From positions 1 through 64,000 of the forward strand of contig CAYWXL010000004.1 of assembly GCA_964461995.1 (NCBI GenBank): DNA of 64,000 nucleotides, read 5' to 3'. Below, one piece after another: positions 14,914-23,973 of this stretch. The position numbers and the translations under genes were made by a program. This stretch comes from JALSRK01 sp964461995. GTDB lineage: Bacteria; Acidobacteriota; Terriglobia; Bryobacterales; Bryobacteraceae. The notes under the pieces are model-generated. The model saw only the letters and a list, made by a program, of their open reading frames with translations, was not told the origin of the DNA and ran no database searches. Position 1 is the first letter of the stretch; each line of letters begins with the position of its first letter.

Positions 14914-16125
14914 ATGAACGAGGAAGGCGCTGGCGCGGCGACGGAGCGGGCTGAAGAAACCCGCCGGCTGATGGTCCTGAACATGGGGCCGCAGCACCCG
15001 TCCACCCACGGCGTACTGCGCCTCATCCTGGAGCTCGAGGGCGAGAACATCTGCAGCGCCCAGCCCGACATCGGCTTCCTGCATACCGGCATCGAGAAGC
15101 AGTGCGAGGCGCTCACCTACCAGCAGGCGGTGACGCTCACGGACCGGGTCGATTACCTGGCGAACCTTTCGAACAACCTCTGCTACGCCTTGGCGGTGGA
15201 GAAGCTGCTGGGGCTGGAAATGCCGCCCAAGGTTCAGTGGATGCGGGTGCTGCTGGCCGAGTTGACCCGCATCAACAGCCACCTGGTGTGGCTGGGCACG
15301 CAGGCGCTCGACATCGGAGCGATGAGCGTGTTCCTGTACTGCTTTCGGGAGCGCGAGGACCTGCTGCGGATCTTCGAGATGTTCAGCGGCCAGCGGATGA
15401 TGACCAGCTACATCCGCATCGGCGGGTTGGCGCTGGAGCCGCCGCGGGGCTGGGAAGCGGTGGTGAGGAAGTTCATCCGGGCTTTCCCCAGCAAAGTGGA
15501 CGAGTACGAGGACTTGCTGACGAGGAACCCCATCTGGCTGCAGCGCACGAAGGGCATCGGCCACGTGCCGCTGGAAAAGCTGATCGAGCTGGGGGTGACG
15601 GGTCCGTTGCTGCGGGCGGCGGGCCTCGACTGGGACATCCGGAAAGCCGAACCCTACTCGGGCTACGAGAAGTTCGACTTCGAGGTGCCCACCCGGACCG
15701 AAGGCGACGTCTACGCCCGTTACCAAGTGCGCATCGAGGAGATGCGGCAGAGCGCGCGGATCGTCGAGCAGGCAATGGACGGAATGCCCGAAGGGCCGTG
15801 GAAGGCCGACGCGCCGCACGTGGTGCTGCCGGACCGGGAGAAGATGAAGACCCAGATGGAGGCCCTCATCTACCATTTCAAGATCGTGACCGAGGGCTTC
15901 CAGGTGCCTGAGGGAGAGGTCTACCAGGTGGTAGAGGCGCCCCGCGGGGAGCTGGGGTACTACGTGGTAAGCGACGGGACGTCGAAGCCCTACCGGGTTT
16001 TCATGCGGACGCCGAGCTTCGGCAACCTGCAGGCGCTGCCGGCGATGGTCGAGGGCGGGCTGGTGGCCGACGTGATCGCGTCGATGGGGAGTCTGGATTT
16101 TGTTCTCGGCGATGTGGATCGGTAA
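14914..16125 (+). CDS. nuoD: NADH-quinone oxidoreductase subunit D
   Basis: The 403-residue 49-kDa subunit homologue holds part of the quinone-binding pocket. Visible blocks are LNMGPQHPSTHGVLRL, DIGFLHTGIEKQCEALTYQQ, RVLLAELTRINSHLVWLG, IRIGGLALEPPRGW and, near the end, FGNLQALPAMVEGGLVADVIASMGSLDFVLGDVDR given as residues 369-403. The pocket His and Tyr of the family fall in HPSTHG and in the TYQQ region. It starts 4 bp after nuoC and ends 3 bp before nuoE. Confidence 0.96.
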   Translation: MNEEGAGAATERAEETRRLMVLNMGPQHPSTHGVLRLILELEGENICSAQPDIGFLHTGIEKQCEALTYQQAVTLTDRVDYLANLSNNLCYALAVEKLLGLEMPPKVQWMRVLLAELTRINSHLVWLGTQALDIGAMSVFLYCFREREDLLRIFEMFSGQRMMTSYIRIGGLALEPPRGWEAVVRKFIRAFPSKVDEYEDLLTRNPIWLQRTKGIGHVPLEKLIELGVTGPLLRAAGLDWDIRKAEPYSGYEKFDFEVPTRTEGDVYARYQVRIEEMRQSARIVEQAMDGMPEGPWKADAPHVVLPDREKMKTQMEALIYHFKIVTEGFQVPEGEVYQVVEAPRGELGYYVVSDGTSKPYRVFMRTPSFGNLQALPAMVEGGLVADVIASMGSLDFVLGDVDR

Positions 16126-16128
16126 CCG

Positions 16129-16611
16129 ATGACGTTTTCCCCGCAATTGGAAGCCAAGTTCGAGAAACTCGTGAAGAACTACCCCGAAGGCCGGGAGCGC
16201 GCGGCGCTGATTCCGATGCTGCTGTTCGCCCAGGACGAGGTGGGCTCGCTGACGCGCGAGGTGGTCGAGGAGATCGCCCGGCGGCTGAACCTTTCGCTGC
16301 TCGAAGTCGAAGAGGTGATCAGCTACTACAGCATGCTCACCAAAAAGCCCCGGGGCAAGCACCACATCCAGATTTGCACGAACGTCAGTTGCATGCTGCT
16401 CGGCGCGGACCGGTTGTTCGAGCAGGCCAAGCAGAAGCTGGGGATCGAGGCCGGCGGGGTGACGCCGGACGGGCAGTTTTCGCTCGAAGAGGTCGAGTGC
16501 ATCGGCGCCTGCTCGTGGGGCCCGGCGCTGCAGGTCAACTACGACTACCACCACCACGTGACGCCGGAGAAGCTCGACAAGCTGATCGAGGAATTGCGGA
16601 AGGTGCAGTAG
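16129..16611 (+). CDS. nuoE: NADH-quinone oxidoreductase subunit E
   Basis: The 160-residue 24-kDa subunit homologue carries a thioredoxin-like [2Fe-2S] cluster (N1a). The four ligands are visible in two pairs: CTNVSCMLLG and VECIGACSWGP. An N-terminal helical bundle contains RERAALIPMLLFAQDEVG. NuoE and NuoF form the NADH dehydrogenase module. It starts 3 bp after nuoD. Confidence 0.95.
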   Translation: MTFSPQLEAKFEKLVKNYPEGRERAALIPMLLFAQDEVGSLTREVVEEIARRLNLSLLEVEEVISYYSMLTKKPRGKHHIQICTNVSCMLLGADRLFEQAKQKLGIEAGGVTPDGQFSLEEVECIGACSWGPALQVNYDYHHHVTPEKLDKLIEELRKVQ

Positions 16612-16615
16612 GCGC

Positions 16616-17920
16616 ATGCTTTACAACGAACCGAGCGAGCTGGAAGTCAAGGTCCTTACCAGGCGATTCGGGCTGGAGAACTCCCAGTCGCTCGACACCT
16701 ACCTGGCGACCGAAGGCTACGAAGGTTTCCGCAAGGCGATGGAGATGTCGCCAGAGGAGATCATCGAGGAGGTGAAGGCGTCGAACCTTCGGGGACGCGG
16801 GGGAGCGGGCTTCCCGACGGGCATGAAATGGGGCTTCGTGCCGCGGGATTCCGACAAGCCGAAGTACATCGTCGTCAACGCCGACGAGGGCGAGCCGGGC
16901 ACCTGCAAGGACCGGGTGCTGATGGAGAACGATCCCCATCAGTTGCTCGAAGGCATGGCCATCGCGGCGCTGGCGGTGGGGGCCACCCGGGGCTACATCT
17001 ACATCCGCGGTGAATACCGGTACTTGATCGAGATCATGGACCGGGCCATCGAGGAGCAGTACCAGAAGGGCTACCTGGGCAAGAACATCCTGGGCAGCGG
17101 GCTGGACTTCGACGTCTCGACGCACACGGGCGCGGGCTCCTACGAATGCGGCGAGGAGTCGGCGCTGCTCGAGTCCCTGGAAGGCAAGCGCGGCCAGCCG
17201 CGGATCCGGCCGCCGTTTCCGGCCGTCTCGGGCGCGTTCCAGTGCCCCACGGTGCTCAACAACGTGGAGACCTTCTGCAACGTGCCGGCGATCTTCCGCA
17301 TGGGCGCGAAAGCGTACGCCGAGCTGGGTACGCCGCGCAACGGCGGCACGCGGCTGTTCTGCCTTTCGGGCCACGTCAACAAGCCGGGCGTCTACGAGCT
17401 GCCGATGGGCTTCAACCTCCTGCGGATGATCGAGGAGGTCGGCGGCGGCGTCCGGGACGGCAAGAAGCTGAAGGCGGTGATCCCCGGCGGCTCCTCGTGC
17501 CCGGTGCTGAAGGCTGAGGAGTGCGACGTGGCGATGGACTTCGACTCCGTGGCCAAGGCCGGCAGCATGCTCGGCTCCGGCGGCGTGGTGGTGATGGACG
17601 AGACCACCGACATGGTGAAGGTCGCCCTGCGCTTGATGGCCTTCTACGCGCATGAGAGCTGCGGCTGGTGTGTCCCCTGCCGCGAGGGGACGCTGTGGCT
17701 GAAGAAGCTGCTGGCGCGGGTGGACGCCGGCCAGGGCAGGCCGAGCGACATCGACCTGATCGGCGAGCTGGCCCAGAACATGCTCGGGCACACCTTCTGC
17801 CCGCTGGGCGACGCGGCGGCGATGCCCACCATTTCTTACGTGAAGAAGTTCCGCGAAGAGTTCGAGGACCGGCTGCGGAAAGCTTCTGAGGCGGCCGAGA
17901 GCGACCTGGTGGTGTTGTGA
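16616..17920 (+). CDS. nuoF: NADH-quinone oxidoreductase subunit F (NADH- and FMN-binding)
   Basis: The 434-residue 51-kDa subunit homologue has the NADH/FMN-binding blocks SNLRGRGGAGFPTGMKWGF and VVNADEGEPGTCKDR, then YIYIRGEY. The [4Fe-4S] N3 motif ESCGWCVPCREGTLW lies near the C-terminus, with the fourth Cys in HTFCPLGDAA. It accepts electrons from NADH through FMN. It starts 4 bp after nuoE and overlaps nuoG by one base (TGATG). Confidence 0.96.
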   Translation: MLYNEPSELEVKVLTRRFGLENSQSLDTYLATEGYEGFRKAMEMSPEEIIEEVKASNLRGRGGAGFPTGMKWGFVPRDSDKPKYIVVNADEGEPGTCKDRVLMENDPHQLLEGMAIAALAVGATRGYIYIRGEYRYLIEIMDRAIEEQYQKGYLGKNILGSGLDFDVSTHTGAGSYECGEESALLESLEGKRGQPRIRPPFPAVSGAFQCPTVLNNVETFCNVPAIFRMGAKAYAELGTPRNGGTRLFCLSGHVNKPGVYELPMGFNLLRMIEEVGGGVRDGKKLKAVIPGGSSCPVLKAEECDVAMDFDSVAKAGSMLGSGGVVVMDETTDMVKVALRLMAFYAHESCGWCVPCREGTLWLKKLLARVDAGQGRPSDIDLIGELAQNMLGHTFCPLGDAAAMPTISYVKKFREEFEDRLRKASEAAESDLVVL

Positions 17921-20016
17921 TGGCGGACCTGGTGACACTCACCATCGACGGCAAGACGGTGAAGGCCCCGGCGGGGACGCTGGTGATCAATGCGGCCAAG
18001 AGCGCTGGCATTGACATTCCAGCGTTCTGTTACTACGAGGGCCTGGCGCTGCAGGCGGCTTGCCGCATGTGCCTGGTGGAAGTGGAAGGGGTCCCGAAGC
18101 TGATGGCCTCTTGCACGCTGCCGGTGCGCGAGGGCATGGTGGTGCACACCGAGAGCCCGAAGGTGGTGGCGTCGCGCAAAGCGATGCTCGAGTTCCTGCT
18201 GACGAACCACCCGCTGGACTGCCCGGTCTGCGACAAGGGCGGCGAGTGCGAGCTGCAGGACGCCGTCTTCCGCTACGGGGCCGGCGAAGGCCGGTTCACC
18301 GAGATCAAGCACCACGTCGAGGAGAAGCAATTCTCTCCGGTGGTCTTCTACGACGCGCCGCGGTGCATCCTGTGTTACCGCTGCGTGCGGATCTGCGACG
18401 AGGGCCTTGGGGTGAAGGCGCTGGGGGTGATCCAGCGGGGCGCGGTGAGCGAGATCGCGCCGAATGGCGGGGACCACCTGGAGTGCGACGAGTGCGGCGC
18501 CTGCATCGACATCTGCCCGGTCGGAGCGCTCACCAGCGGCATCTACCGCTACCACACCCGGCCCTGGGAGATGAAGCACGTCGGGACCATCTGCACCCAT
18601 TGCGGCGACGGCTGCAAGACGACCCTCGGCGTGCGGGAGAACGAGATCATTCGCGGCAACAACCGCGACCGCTCGGGCATCAACGGCGAGTTCCTCTGCA
18701 TCAAAGGCCGCTACGCCTTCGACTTCCTCTTTCACGGCGACCGCCTGCGCAAGCCGCTGGTGAAGCGGGATGGCCGGCTCGTCGAGACGACCTGGAAGGA
18801 AGCGCTGGAGACGGTGGCGCAGCGCTTCGGCGAGCTGAAAGAAAGGGGCGCCACGATCGGCGTGATCGGCTCGAACCGGACGACGAACGAGGAAAACTAC
18901 GTGCTTCAGCGCTTTGCCCGCGAGGCGCTGGGGACGCCGCACATCGACCATCACCGGACGGCGGACATTGCCGGCTTCCTCGCCGCAGTGGGCGGCCGGA
19001 CGGAGCTTCTCGGGGGCACCGAGGACGTCTACACCGCCAAGGCGCTGCTGATCGTCGGCGTGGATCTGGCGCAGCAGCACCCGCTGCTGGCCTTTCAGGC
19101 GCGCGCCAACTGGCGGCACCACGGGGCGAAGGCCTTCGTGGTGGCCCCGGGGCCGGTGCGGGAAGAGCAGTACGCCGTGCGGGTGGTGCGGGCCGAGTTG
19201 GGCGAGGAGCTGGCCGCCGTCGAGAGCCTGGGCGAGGAGTTGAAGAAGTGCGGGGACTTGCTGGTGCTGTTCGGCGGCTCGGTGCGCGGCGATGCGCTGC
19301 GGCGGCTGGTTGAGTTCGGCGACGGGTTGGGCATTCCTGTCAAGTACGTCTGCCTGGCCGACTATGCGAACTCCCGCGGGGCCGCGGACATGGGCCTGCT
19401 GCCCGGCTTCCTGCCCGGCTACCGGCCGGCTCCGGAGCGGGGGATGAGCCTGGCCGAGATGCTGGAAGGCGGGCGGCTGGACGCCCTCTGGGTGGTGGGA
19501 GCGAACCCGCTGCGGCGCCGGAAGCTGAACGCCAACGCCTTTGTGGTGGTCCAGGACCTGTTCCTGACCGAGACGGCGCAGAATGCCGATGTCGTGCTGC
19601 CGGCGGCTTCGGCGTATGAAAAGACTGGCACGGTGACGAACACTTGCGGCGAGGTGCAGCGGCTGAGCCGCGCGCTCACGGTGATGGGCGCGAAGCCGGA
19701 TCTGGAGATCTTCGCCCTGCTGGCGGCCGAGATGGGCGTGGACTTCGGGCCGCTGGATGCGAAATCGGTGTGGGCGGAGATCCGCGAGAACGTGCCGGGT
19801 TATCAGGTGGCCGAGCCGGTGCTGATGACCGGAGGCGCGGCCCCAACCAGGCCGCCGAAGGTGGAAGGCGTGACCGAAGAAGACGCGGCGCTGGTGGAGC
19901 CTGCCGGTGATACGCTGTTCACGTCCGGCACGGTGAGCCGGTACTCGAAGATATTGAACGTGGTTCGGGAAGCTCCCGGCGGTTTGTTCCAGGAGAAACG
20001 GACGAAACGGACGTAG
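17920..20016 (+). CDS. nuoG: NADH-quinone oxidoreductase subunit G (iron-sulfur)
   Basis: The 698-residue 75-kDa subunit homologue begins with a ferredoxin-type [2Fe-2S] domain (CYYEG, ACRMC, C in SCTLPV). It continues with the His-Cys3 site HPLDCPVCDKGGEC, a four-Cys site CILCYRCVRIC / CDECGACIDICPVGA, and a further C-x2-C-x3-C set (CTHCGDGC, then a Cys near NGEFLC) matching the extra N7 cluster of some bacteria. The rest is a molybdopterin-oxidoreductase-like domain without cofactor function. ATG 17920 is preferred to GTG 17917. It is shorter than E. coli NuoG. It does not contain an added NuoI-like domain. Confidence 0.95.
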   Translation: MADLVTLTIDGKTVKAPAGTLVINAAKSAGIDIPAFCYYEGLALQAACRMCLVEVEGVPKLMASCTLPVREGMVVHTESPKVVASRKAMLEFLLTNHPLDCPVCDKGGECELQDAVFRYGAGEGRFTEIKHHVEEKQFSPVVFYDAPRCILCYRCVRICDEGLGVKALGVIQRGAVSEIAPNGGDHLECDECGACIDICPVGALTSGIYRYHTRPWEMKHVGTICTHCGDGCKTTLGVRENEIIRGNNRDRSGINGEFLCIKGRYAFDFLFHGDRLRKPLVKRDGRLVETTWKEALETVAQRFGELKERGATIGVIGSNRTTNEENYVLQRFAREALGTPHIDHHRTADIAGFLAAVGGRTELLGGTEDVYTAKALLIVGVDLAQQHPLLAFQARANWRHHGAKAFVVAPGPVREEQYAVRVVRAELGEELAAVESLGEELKKCGDLLVLFGGSVRGDALRRLVEFGDGLGIPVKYVCLADYANSRGAADMGLLPGFLPGYRPAPERGMSLAEMLEGGRLDALWVVGANPLRRRKLNANAFVVVQDLFLTETAQNADVVLPAASAYEKTGTVTNTCGEVQRLSRALTVMGAKPDLEIFALLAAEMGVDFGPLDAKSVWAEIRENVPGYQVAEPVLMTGGAAPTRPPKVEGVTEEDAALVEPAGDTLFTSGTVSRYSKILNVVREAPGGLFQEKRTKRT

Positions 20017-20037
20017 TTCGACGCTGCTCGTGTTGCG

Positions 20038-21228
20038 ATGAACTTTTATTTGCTGACGGTGCTGAAAACCGCGGTGGTCGCCGCCGCCCTGCTGACGACG
20101 CTGGCCTACCTGCAGTGGATCGAGCGCAAGGTGATCGCCCACATTCAGATCCGGATGGGCCCGTACCGGGTGGGTCCCCACGGGCTGCTGCAGCCGCTGG
20201 CGGACGTCATCAAGCTGCTGACGAAAGAGGACTTGATCCCGGCCCATGTCAACAAGTTCTTTTACATGCTGGCGCCCTTCCTGGCGGTGTCGCTGGCGCT
20301 GATATCTATTGCGGTGATTCCCTTCGGGCCGGAGATCGAGATTGCGGGAACCCGCACGTGGATGCAGCTCACGGACCTGAACATCGGCATCCTGTTCCTG
20401 TTGGCGATCAGCTCGGTGAGCGTCTACGGCGTTGCGCTGGCAGGCTGGGCGTCGAACAACAAGTACTCGCTGCTCGGGGGGCTGCGCAGCGCGGCGCAGA
20501 TGATCAGTTACGAGTTGCCGATGGCGCTGGCGCTGGCGGCGCCCCTGCTGCTGGCCGGGACACTGAGCCTACGGGAGATCGTCTACGCGCAATCGGGCTA
20601 TTGGTTCGGCGTGATCCCGAAGTGGAATGTGTTCCAAATGCCGGCCCCGCAGGTAATCGCGTTTGTGATCTTCCTGATCGCCGCATTCGCTGAGACGAAC
20701 CGGGTGCCGTTCGATCTGCCGGAGGCCGAGAACGAGCTGGTGGCAGGCTTCCACACCGAGTACAGCAGCATGAAGTTTGCCTCGTTCTTCATGGCCGAAT
20801 ACGCCAACATGGTGACGATCACGGCGGTGGCGACGACGGTGTTTCTCGGCGGCTGGATGGCGCCGTTTCCGGCCGAGTACGGGTCGCGGTACGTACCGCC
20901 GGCCGTCTTCGCCGTGGCCGGGTTGCTGGCGATCTACCATGGCCTGAATCCGGCGCATTCGCGGGACAGAAAGACGCTTCCGGTGGTGGGCGTCCTGTTC
21001 CTGATCCTGGCGGCGGTGTTCCTGCTGCCGGCGGTCCAGAGCTGGCTGCTGCCGCTGTTCTGGTTCCTGGCCAAGACCGGCGCGCTGCTGTTCCTGTTCA
21101 TCTGGGTGCGCGGGACGCTGCCGCGCTTCCGTTATGACCAGTTGATGCGGTTCGGCTGGAAGTTCCTGTTCCCGGTGGCGGTGGTGAACCTGTTCGCCAC
21201 GGCCCTGCTGGTGGCATTGTTCGGATAA
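20038..21228 (+). CDS. nuoH: NADH-quinone oxidoreductase subunit H
   Basis: The 396-residue polytopic membrane subunit lies at the quinone-chamber entrance. It shows the NuoH signature ERKVIAHIQIRMGPYRVGPHGLLQPLADVIKLLTKED, cited here as positions about 24-60, and the conserved acidic segment AETNRVPFDLPEAENELVAG. About eight hydrophobic helices follow in order. In most bacteria nuoI comes next; here nuoJ starts 4 bp after the nuoH stop, so nuoI is absent. Confidence 0.96.
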   Translation: MNFYLLTVLKTAVVAAALLTTLAYLQWIERKVIAHIQIRMGPYRVGPHGLLQPLADVIKLLTKEDLIPAHVNKFFYMLAPFLAVSLALISIAVIPFGPEIEIAGTRTWMQLTDLNIGILFLLAISSVSVYGVALAGWASNNKYSLLGGLRSAAQMISYELPMALALAAPLLLAGTLSLREIVYAQSGYWFGVIPKWNVFQMPAPQVIAFVIFLIAAFAETNRVPFDLPEAENELVAGFHTEYSSMKFASFFMAEYANMVTITAVATTVFLGGWMAPFPAEYGSRYVPPAVFAVAGLLAIYHGLNPAHSRDRKTLPVVGVLFLILAAVFLLPAVQSWLLPLFWFLAKTGALLFLFIWVRGTLPRFRYDQLMRFGWKFLFPVAVVNLFATALLVALFG

Positions 21229-21232
21229 GACG

Positions 21233-21733
21233 ATGGACACGTTGCTGTTCTTGATCTTCGCGGCGATCGCCGTCGGCTGCGGCGTCAGCGTGGTGTCGCA
21301 GCGCCACCCGATTCACAGCGCGATCTCGCTGATCGGGGTGATGGGTTCGCTGGCGGTGCTGTACCTGCTGCTGGGGGCCGAGTTCATCGCCGCCACGCAG
21401 GTGCTGGTCTACGCGGGAGCGGTGATGGTGCTGTTCCTGTTCGTCATCATGCTGCTCAACGCGGGCGCCGAGCCGCCGGGCGGCAAGTCCTGGCCGGTGC
21501 GGCTGTTGGGGATCCCGCTGCTGGTGGTGCTGCTGGGTATCGTCAGCTTTTTGATCCGGGGATGGATCCCGGCGACCGACACGGTGATCTTCGGCAAGTT
21601 CACCGGGGGTGGGCCGCGGGACGTGGGTACGCTGCTGTTCACTGAGTACCTGCTGCCGTTCGAAGTGGTTTCGGTACTGATCCTGGTGGCGATCCTCGGC
21701 GCGGTGGTGCTCGGCGGAAAGGAGATCGACTGA
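21233..21733 (+). CDS. nuoJ: NADH-quinone oxidoreductase subunit J
   Basis: The 166-residue membrane subunit has about five helices. Family signs are the N-terminal helix, the QRHPIHSAISLIGVMGSLAVLYLLLGAEF region (positions about 24-52) with the conserved Glu in GAEFIA, and VLVYAGAVMVLFLFVIMLLN (about 59-78). NuoJ is part of the proton-translocating arm next to NuoK and NuoA. It lies directly after nuoH and ends one base before nuoK. Confidence 0.94.
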   Translation: MDTLLFLIFAAIAVGCGVSVVSQRHPIHSAISLIGVMGSLAVLYLLLGAEFIAATQVLVYAGAVMVLFLFVIMLLNAGAEPPGGKSWPVRLLGIPLLVVLLGIVSFLIRGWIPATDTVIFGKFTGGGPRDVGTLLFTEYLLPFEVVSVLILVAILGAVVLGGKEID

Positions 21734-21734
21734 G

Positions 21735-22043
21735 ATGGCGGGCGTGCCTCTGGGCTGGTACCTGATCCTCAGCGCGATCCTGTTCGTGCTGGGTGTCGCC
21801 GGATTCCTGTTCCGGCGGAACCTGATCACGATGTTCATGTCGATCGAGCTGATGCTGAACGCGGTGAACCTGAGTTTCGTCGCGTTTTCTTACAAGTTCG
21901 CCCGGGTGGACGGGCACATCTTCACCTTCTTCGTGATGGTGGTCGCGGCGGCCGAAGCGGCCGTGGGCCTGGCGATCATCCTGGCCGTGTTCCGGCGCCG
22001 GAAGACGCTGGCCGTGGACGAGATCAACTCACTGAAGTACTGA
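21735..22043 (+). CDS. nuoK: NADH-quinone oxidoreductase subunit K
   Basis: The 102-residue, three-helix membrane protein is the MrpC-type antiporter-like subunit. Conserved blocks are YLILSAILFVLGVAGFL, NLITMFMSIELMLNAVNL with the membrane Glu, and FFVMVVAAAEAAVGLAI with the second membrane Glu. Both acidic residues are needed for proton pumping in studied homologues. It begins one base after nuoJ. Confidence 0.95.
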   Translation: MAGVPLGWYLILSAILFVLGVAGFLFRRNLITMFMSIELMLNAVNLSFVAFSYKFARVDGHIFTFFVMVVAAAEAAVGLAIILAVFRRRKTLAVDEINSLKY

Positions 22044-22119
22044 TGCGGAGAGCGACGACGCAAGACGGAGAACGGTTGGCCGGGCGGCGGCGACCCCGGC
22101 GCTGGGAGTGGAGTTCGCG

Positions 22120-23973
22120 ATGATGGAACACCTGTGGCTGATACCGGCGCTTCCCCTGGCCGGGTTCCTGGTCAACGGAGTCCTGGGCCGCCGGGTCTCG
22201 AAGGCCGTGGTGCATTCCGTCGCCATCGGCGCGGTGGCGCTTTCCTTCCTCTGGGTGCTGAAGACGCTCAGCGGGCTGATGCCGCTGGAAACGGCGCACG
22301 TAGAGCGGTACGGTTCCTGGATCGCCACGGGCAGCCTGGAGTTCGCCCTGGAATTCGCCGTTGACCGGCTGACGGCGGTGATGCTGCTGGTGGTGACCGG
22401 CGTGGGCCTGCTGATCCACATCTACTCGGTCGGCTACATGGCCCACGAAGGCGGCTATTACCGCTTCTTCGCCTATCTGAACCTGTTCATGTTCTTCATG
22501 CTCACGCTCGTGCTGGCGAACAATTTCCTGTTGCTGTTCGTCGGCTGGGAGGGCGTGGGCCTGTGCAGCTACTTGCTGATCGGGTTCTACTTCCTGCGGC
22601 GTAGCGCCACCACTGCGGGCAACAAAGCCTTCATCGTGAACCGCATCGGAGACTTCGGCTTCTCGCTCGCGATGTTCCTGATGGTGGTCACGTTCGGGTC
22701 GCTGGAATTTTCCAAGGTCTTCGCCGGAGTAGAAGGCATGCCGGTGGAGGCGACGGCAGGCGTGGTGACGGCTATCTGCTTGCTGCTCTTCGTCGGGGCG
22801 ACGGGCAAGAGCGCGCAGATTCCTCTCTACGTCTGGCTGCCGGACGCGATGGAAGGCCCGACGCCCGTCTCGGCCCTGATCCACGCGGCGACGATGGTGA
22901 CGGCGGGCGTTTACATGATCGCCCGGTCCTGGCCACTTTTCACCCACGCGCCGCTGGCCATGGACGTGGTGGCGACCGTCGGGCTGCTGACGGCGCTGGT
23001 GGCGGCGACCATCGGCATGACGCAGTTCGACATCAAAAAGGTCTTCGCCTACTCGACCGTTTCGCAGCTCGGCTACATGATCCTGGGCGTGGGCGTGGGG
23101 GCCTTCGGCGCGGGCATCTTCCACCTGGTGACGCACGCCTTCTTCAAGGCGCTGCTATTCCTCGGGGCGGGCAGCGTGATCCACGCGCTATCGGGCGAGC
23201 AAGACTTGCGCAAGATGGGCGGGTTGCGCAAGCACACGCCGATCACCTTTGCCACGCTGGTCTGCGCAGCGGTGGCGATCGCCGGAGTGCCACCGTTCTC
23301 CGGCTTTTTCAGCAAGGATGAGATCCTGCTGGCGGCGCACCACCATCACCCGTGGATGTACTGGGTGGGCGCGCTGACGGCGGGCATGACGGCCTTCTAT
23401 GTCTTCCGCGCCATCTTTTTGTGCTTCTTCGGCGAGTACCGCGGCGAGGCGCATCCGCACGAGTCGCCGCCGTCGATGACGATCCCGCTCATCGTCCTGG
23501 CGGCGCTTTCGCTGGGCGGTGGCTTCATCCCGGTGCCGCATTTCCTGGAGCCGGTTTTTCCGGCGATGGAGGGCGCCCATGAGACGGCGCTGGTGTTCGT
23601 CTCGGTGGCCTTGGGGCTGGGGGGTATCGCGCTGGCGGCGTGGTTCTACGTTCTGCGGCCGGGGCTGGCGGACCGCGTGGCCGAGTCGCTCGGCGGCCTG
23701 TACCGGTTGGTCTACAACAAGTACTTCGTGGATGAGGTCTACTGGGCGATGGTGGTGCGGCCAGTGGTGGGCGGCTCGCGGGCAGTCCTGTGGCGGGTGA
23801 TGGACGCGGGCCTGATCGATGGGATGGTAAACGGGATCGGAGGCCGGGCGCGGGACGCCGGCCGGGTGTTGCGGCTGCTGCAGTCGGGCAACATCCGGAG
23901 CTACGCGGCGTGGGTGTTGCTCGGCTCGGTCTTCGCGATCATCGCCATGGGCGTTGCGGGAGGTGTGCGGTGA
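22120..23973 (+). CDS. nuoL: NADH-quinone oxidoreductase subunit L
   Basis: The 617-residue antiporter-like subunit is the most distal pump of complex I. It shows LLFVGWEGVGLCSYLLIGFY, GKSAQIPLYVWLPDAMEGPTPVSALIHAATMVTAGVYM (about residues 230-267) with the key Lys and Pro, and KKVFAYSTVSQLGYMILGVG. The C-terminal lateral helix and last transmembrane segment are present (VNGIGGRARDAGRVLRLLQSG then AWVLLGSVFAIIAMGV). ATG 22120 or 22123 follows a GGAGTGGAG stretch. A 76-bp leader separates it from nuoK, the largest gap in the operon. Confidence 0.95.
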   Translation: MMEHLWLIPALPLAGFLVNGVLGRRVSKAVVHSVAIGAVALSFLWVLKTLSGLMPLETAHVERYGSWIATGSLEFALEFAVDRLTAVMLLVVTGVGLLIHIYSVGYMAHEGGYYRFFAYLNLFMFFMLTLVLANNFLLLFVGWEGVGLCSYLLIGFYFLRRSATTAGNKAFIVNRIGDFGFSLAMFLMVVTFGSLEFSKVFAGVEGMPVEATAGVVTAICLLLFVGATGKSAQIPLYVWLPDAMEGPTPVSALIHAATMVTAGVYMIARSWPLFTHAPLAMDVVATVGLLTALVAATIGMTQFDIKKVFAYSTVSQLGYMILGVGVGAFGAGIFHLVTHAFFKALLFLGAGSVIHALSGEQDLRKMGGLRKHTPITFATLVCAAVAIAGVPPFSGFFSKDEILLAAHHHHPWMYWVGALTAGMTAFYVFRAIFLCFFGEYRGEAHPHESPPSMTIPLIVLAALSLGGGFIPVPHFLEPVFPAMEGAHETALVFVSVALGLGGIALAAWFYVLRPGLADRVAESLGGLYRLVYNKYFVDEVYWAMVVRPVVGGSRAVLWRVMDAGLIDGMVNGIGGRARDAGRVLRLLQSGNIRSYAAWVLLGSVFAIIAMGVAGGVR